Below, piece by piece: positions 4,512 through 7,251 of a stretch of DNA of 7,251 nt. The DNA lies in assembly GCA_050485745.1 (NCBI GenBank), contig JBJHBY010000183.1, positions 1-7,251 on the forward strand, read 5' to 3'. How positions within the stretch are numbered: position 1 is the stretch's first letter; each line of letters begins with the position of its first letter. The stretch is from JBJHBY01 sp050485745 (GTDB taxonomy: Bacteria > Pseudomonadota > Gammaproteobacteria > Pseudomonadales > CAMLJR01). The translations under genes and the position numbers were made by a program. Under the pieces are notes generated by a model that saw only the letters and a program-made list of their open reading frames with translations, was not told the origin of the DNA and searched no databases.

Positions 4512-7251
4512 ATGGCAGCGGTAAATTTGAGAGAGTTGGGATCTGTTATTAACAGCTTCAGGATTGGTGGAGACGCGATAAATGTCGGGGTTGGTCTCAG
4601 TCGAGAAAGGTATCTGGAATCAATGGTCGGTGTAGGGTCGGCCCTGAGTGTTATCGATGGGTATCACAAGAAAGCCCTGAGATTTGGTCCGCCAGCCCTG
4701 GTGGCGTCATTTGCTTCCAATCTGGATAACGCTATATCTGATGTGAGAGATCATGGACGAGTAACAAATACGACGATTCTTGGTTTCATTTCAACCGCCG
4801 TATCCATAGCTACTATCGGGGCTGCCGCCACTCCCGTCGGGTTGGTATTAATCGCCGGAACAGTTGTCGCCACCTCAGCCCTGGCCGTTATCGCCGCACG
4901 CCAGGATCCAGGAGATACCTCCTTCCACGATGCCATCGTCGAGATGCTGGATGATCTGAGAGGTGTTGTCGCGGCATCCTCCGACGTCATCGCCGGCTTC
5001 TTCGAATCCATCGGCGGCAGTATCGAGGCGGGCATTGAAAGCCTGCTGGATATTCTCCTTAACCCCACCCAATCCGAATCCTTCGCCACCCGCTTGCTCG
5101 AAGCGGCGCTCGGTTTCAATACCATATTCCCGGGCATGCCGCTGGCCCTGGCGCGCAGCATGGCGGAAGCCTACGAGGCGGCGGGGGTGGTCCGCGAAAA
5201 CCAGGGTTGCCCGATCATTCTCGACCTCGATGGCAACGGTATCTCCACCACCGGCTGGTCGGAGGGCGTGCGCTTCGATCACAACGGCAACGGTTTTGCC
5301 GAGTTGACCGGCTGGGTCGGAGCCAATGACGGGCTGCTGGTGCTGGACCTCAATGGCAACGGCCATATCGATAACGGCGGTGAACTGTTCGGCAACAATA
5401 CCATCCAGGTCAATGGTCTGGCCGCGGTGAATGGCTTTGCCGCCCTGGCGCAGTATGACGACAACGGCGACGGGTTGATCGACGCCGCGGATGCGATCTG
5501 GTCAGAGCTGCGTATCTGGCGCGATGCGAACCAGGATGGCCGCAGCGATGAAGGCGAGCTGCTGACCCTGGACGAACTCGGCATCAGTGCCATTCATCTT
5601 GCTTACGTCGAATCGGATTTTGTCGATGAGCACGGCAATGCCCATCGCCAGATGGGCAGCTTCCTCTGGAACGATGGCCGCGTGGGTGAGGCCACGGATG
5701 TCTGGTTTGCCATCGACCCGTTGTTGTCCCGCAGCGCTGTTCAACTGGATGTGCCCGAGGCCATTGCGTTGTTGCCGGATGTTCAGGGCTTCGGTTATGT
5801 GCACAGCCTGCATCAGGCGATGGTGCGCGACGACGCCGGGCAGTTGCAGTCGCTGGTCGACGGTTTCATCGCCGCGACCACGACGGCCCAGCGCGATGCG
5901 TTGGTGGATCACATCATTCACGCCTGGGCCGGGGTCTCGGGCGTTGCAGCCAACGGTCGTGGAAGCAGCATCGATGGCCGTGATCTGGCGGCGCTCGAGG
6001 CCTTCATGGGGCAGCCGTATCTTCAGGATGGATCTGCCAACCCCCGTGCCAATGCTGCCGCGATTCTGAAGGACGCCTATGCGGAATTGCGCGCATCCGT
6101 GCATGCCTCGCTACTGGTACAAACCCACTACGCCGGGCTGATGGAACTGATCGCTGCTGATGACAACGGCGAGCTGGATTTTTCGGCGCTGTCCCTGCAC
6201 TTCAATACGCTGCACGAAGCCAGCCCGGGCGCCGCCCTGCAGGAGCTGCTGGAATTCCAGCGGCATATGCAGCCATACCTGGAGCCACGGGGTTGGGCCG
6301 GACAGGCGCAGTTGCTCGGTTTCATGAGCACGGGCTTCGGCTTGGGGGATGCCGCGGATGGCCTCACCAACCTGGACATGGTCTTCGGTGCGGGAGTGAT
6401 CCATGGCAGTGAGTCCTCCAACCTGATTCGTGGCAGCCTCGGCAACGACAGCATCCATGGGATGGGCGGCAACAATGTTCTGATGGGTATCGCTGGCAAT
6501 AACACCCTGCGTGGTGGCACTGGTGACAATGTGTTCGTACCCGGCAGCGGCCGGGATGACATGTATTCGAGTGGCCAGAATTCCAATGATATCTACGTCT
6601 TTGGTCGGGGTATGGGCAGCAATAACAACATCTACGACTCCGGTGGTTCGGACCGGATCGAGCTGGCTGCGGGCATCGACCCGGAACACGTCACCCTGCG
6701 TCGGCAGTTCGACCGCCTGGTACTGACCCTGGATACCGGCGAGCGCCTGCTGGTGCATGCGATGTTCGATGAACACAGCGGTGCGCTGCGCCCGGGCCGG
6801 GCGGTGGAGCTGATCCGCTTTGCCGACGGCACCGAGTGGGACATCGACCGGATGCGGGTGGAGGCGGTGCGGGGCACGGATGGGCGTGATGTGATCTACG
6901 GCTTCGACAGCGACGATATCATCATCGGTGGTGCCGGTAACGACAGTCTGTATGGCGTCGGTGGTAACAACACCCTGGTGGGTGTCAGCGGCCACAACAC
7001 CCTGCGCGGTGGCACCGGCAACAATGTGTTCGTACCCGGCAGCGGCCGGGATGACATGTATTCGAGTGGCCAGAATTCCAATGATATCTACGTCTTTGGT
7101 CGGGGTATGGGCAGCAATAACAACATCTACGACTCCGGTGGTTCGGACCGGATCGAGCTGGCTGCGGGCATCGACCCCGAACACGTCACCCTGCGTCGGC
7201 AGTTCGACCGCCTGGTACTGAGCCTGGATACCGGCGAGCGCCTGCTGGTGC
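4512..7251 (+). CDS. Large RTX-family protein with FrpC-like calcium module (3' end beyond window)
   Basis: Likely secreted substrate of the upstream exporter. 913 codons are visible with no stop. Residues 1-86 are unrecognised. A Gly/Ala-rich hydrophobic hairpin spans about 88-128, turning near ATPVG. A helical linker runs to about 230. Residues 233-400 resemble the self-processing module of Neisseria FrpC, with EF-hand-like loops DLDGNG, DHNGNG, DLNGNGHID, DDNGDGLID and DANQDGRSDEGE. A helical domain (about 415-620; LHQAMVRDDAGQL, HAWAGVSGVAANGRG, QTHYAGLMELI) is of a kind I recall following this module in many RTX proteins. From about 633, degenerate RTX nonapeptides alternate with a calcium-binding-associated domain ending IRFADGTEWDID. 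Only one Cys (233) is visible. The start is chosen for its strong Shine-Dalgarno. The first ~110 codons are AT-rich, the rest GC-rich. The C-terminal secretion signal is not seen. Function could be toxin, bacteriocin or surface/matrix protein; no enzymatic domain is recognised. Confidence 0.92.
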   Translation, partial: MAAVNLRELGSVINSFRIGGDAINVGVGLSRERYLESMVGVGSALSVIDGYHKKALRFGPPALVASFASNLDNAISDVRDHGRVTNTTILGFISTAVSIATIGAAATPVGLVLIAGTVVATSALAVIAARQDPGDTSFHDAIVEMLDDLRGVVAASSDVIAGFFESIGGSIEAGIESLLDILLNPTQSESFATRLLEAALGFNTIFPGMPLALARSMAEAYEAAGVVRENQGCPIILDLDGNGISTTGWSEGVRFDHNGNGFAELTGWVGANDGLLVLDLNGNGHIDNGGELFGNNTIQVNGLAAVNGFAALAQYDDNGDGLIDAADAIWSELRIWRDANQDGRSDEGELLTLDELGISAIHLAYVESDFVDEHGNAHRQMGSFLWNDGRVGEATDVWFAIDPLLSRSAVQLDVPEAIALLPDVQGFGYVHSLHQAMVRDDAGQLQSLVDGFIAATTTAQRDALVDHIIHAWAGVSGVAANGRGSSIDGRDLAALEAFMGQPYLQDGSANPRANAAAILKDAYAELRASVHASLLVQTHYAGLMELIAADDNGELDFSALSLHFNTLHEASPGAALQELLEFQRHMQPYLEPRGWAGQAQLLGFMSTGFGLGDAADGLTNLDMVFGAGVIHGSESSNLIRGSLGNDSIHGMGGNNVLMGIAGNNTLRGGTGDNVFVPGSGRDDMYSSGQNSNDIYVFGRGMGSNNNIYDSGGSDRIELAAGIDPEHVTLRRQFDRLVLTLDTGERLLVHAMFDEHSGALRPGRAVELIRFADGTEWDIDRMRVEAVRGTDGRDVIYGFDSDDIIIGGAGNDSLYGVGGNNTLVGVSGHNTLRGGTGNNVFVPGSGRDDMYSSGQNSNDIYVFGRGMGSNNNIYDSGGSDRIELAAGIDPEHVTLRRQFDRLVLSLDTGERLLV
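5208..5711 (+). other. Region coding for FrpC-like self-processing/calcium module
   Basis: Residues 233-400 of the RTX protein. In N. meningitidis FrpC this module binds calcium and cleaves the Asp-Pro bond at its own N-terminal edge (known from the literature). The match is recognised from memory: PIILDLDGNGI, a GWVGANDGLLVLDLNGNG segment, an IDNGGELFGNN segment, NGFAALAQYDDNGDG and LDELGISAIHLAY all have counterparts there at the same order and spacing. The Asp that precedes the conserved Pro in FrpC is Cys233 here. Calcium binding is likely because most loop Asp/Asn residues are kept. Self-cleavage by the FrpC chemistry is unlikely. Confidence 0.75.
6411..7067 (+). repeat. Degenerate RTX nonapeptide repeats with Asn at calcium positions
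   Basis: Two runs of glycine-rich nonapeptides occur within the RTX gene, at about 6426-6572 and 6921-7067. Against the consensus GGxGxDxUx, the sixth position reads D, N, N, N, D in the first run (GSLGNDSIH, GMGGNNVLM, GIAGNNTLR, GGTGDNVFV, PGSGRDDMY). It reads D, N, N, N, D again in the second (GGAGNDSLY, GVGGNNTLV, GVSGHNTLR, GGTGNNVFV, PGSGRDDMY). Such repeats normally form a parallel beta-roll that binds calcium outside the cell and helps folding after export. Confidence 0.8.
6426..6920 (+). repeat. 495-base tandem repeat, copy 1
   Basis: This is the first of two in-frame copies with a 495-base period (165 residues). Each unit starts with four to five nonapeptides. It continues with DIYVFGRGMGSNNNIYD, a GIDPEHVTLRRQFDRLVL segment and a tail ending IRFADGTEWDID. 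The first ~100 bases differ appreciably from copy 2. From 6526 onwards the match is almost exact for as far as copy 2 is visible. Confidence 0.9.
6921..7251 (+). repeat. 495-base tandem repeat, copy 2 (cut by window end)
   Basis: This copy follows copy 1 directly at a 495-base offset; 331 bases are visible. Positions 7021-7251 match 6526-6756 with only two differences: 7178 (silent, Pro) and 7222 (Thr to Ser). Further copies downstream are plausible but not visible. Confidence 0.9.

Larger units (their letters stand above)
3877..4850 (+). other. AT-rich block spanning the small gene and the 5' end of the RTX gene
   Basis: Base composition drops sharply after the fusion-protein gene and recovers inside the RTX gene. 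Counts on single 60-base lines: 45 G/C at 2161-2220, 16 at 4381-4440, 26 at 4501-4560, 26 at 4741-4800 and 38 at 4861-4920. The right edge falls at about 4800-4860, near RTX codons 97-117, within the hydrophobic hairpin. The edges are approximate because they were judged by eye and by partial counts. No insertion-sequence ends or direct repeats were noticed at the borders. Acquisition of a foreign module is inferred from composition only. Confidence 0.6.

Noticed and set aside
5712..5726. Asp402-Pro403 and the Asp-Pro pairs in the repeats as alternative self-cleavage sites
   Set aside because: They are not followed by the calcium module as in FrpC. The GIDPEHV pair is a common part of the RTX-associated domain, so there is no reason to expect cleavage.
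6111..7184. Minus-strand open frame of 357 codons with an internal protein repeat
   Set aside because: The repeat is simply the antisense of the RTX tandem repeat; the plus frame has the RTX motifs.

Overview
The window looks like a GC-rich gammaproteobacterial chromosome segment. At the left edge it carries the first 71 codons of dusC, read leftwards. Divergent from it is a type I secretion locus on the + strand. The dusC neighbour, the HlyB/HlyD-type exporter and the RTX substrate all fit a gammaproteobacterium; the genus cannot be fixed from this sequence.

Layout. 1-213 (-): dusC, cut by the window edge. 214-359: divergent intergenic region with a TATAAT box for dusC and a perfect 7-bp-arm inverted repeat just ahead of the secretion operon. 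360-2513 (+): HlyB-type ABC exporter with a C39-like domain that lacks the catalytic Cys. 2510-3874 (+): HlyD-type membrane fusion protein, coupled to the exporter by an ATGA overlap. 3877-4479 (+): a small, AT-rich gene for an unrecognised protein with two predicted membrane segments. 4512 to beyond the window end (+): a large RTX-family protein with 913 codons visible and no stop reached.

The RTX protein has a hydrophobic N-terminal hairpin, then a calcium-binding module resembling the self-processing module of Neisseria FrpC, then a helical middle domain. It ends, as far as visible, in degenerate RTX nonapeptides arranged in a 165-residue tandem repeat. Its C-terminal secretion signal lies outside the window.

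The genes probably form one transcription unit: gaps are -4, +2 and +32 bases and no terminator is seen between them. The exporter and fusion protein would build the inner-membrane part of a type I channel that exports the RTX protein. A TolC-type outer-membrane partner and an HlyC-type acyltransferase are not in the window.

The most interesting signals are three. First, an AT-rich block covers the small membrane-protein gene and about the first 110 codons of the RTX gene, which suggests a swapped-in N-terminal module with a partner gene. Second, the only cysteine in the 913 visible RTX residues sits exactly where FrpC has its scissile Asp. Third, the repeat copies are nearly identical at the DNA level while their flanks have diverged.
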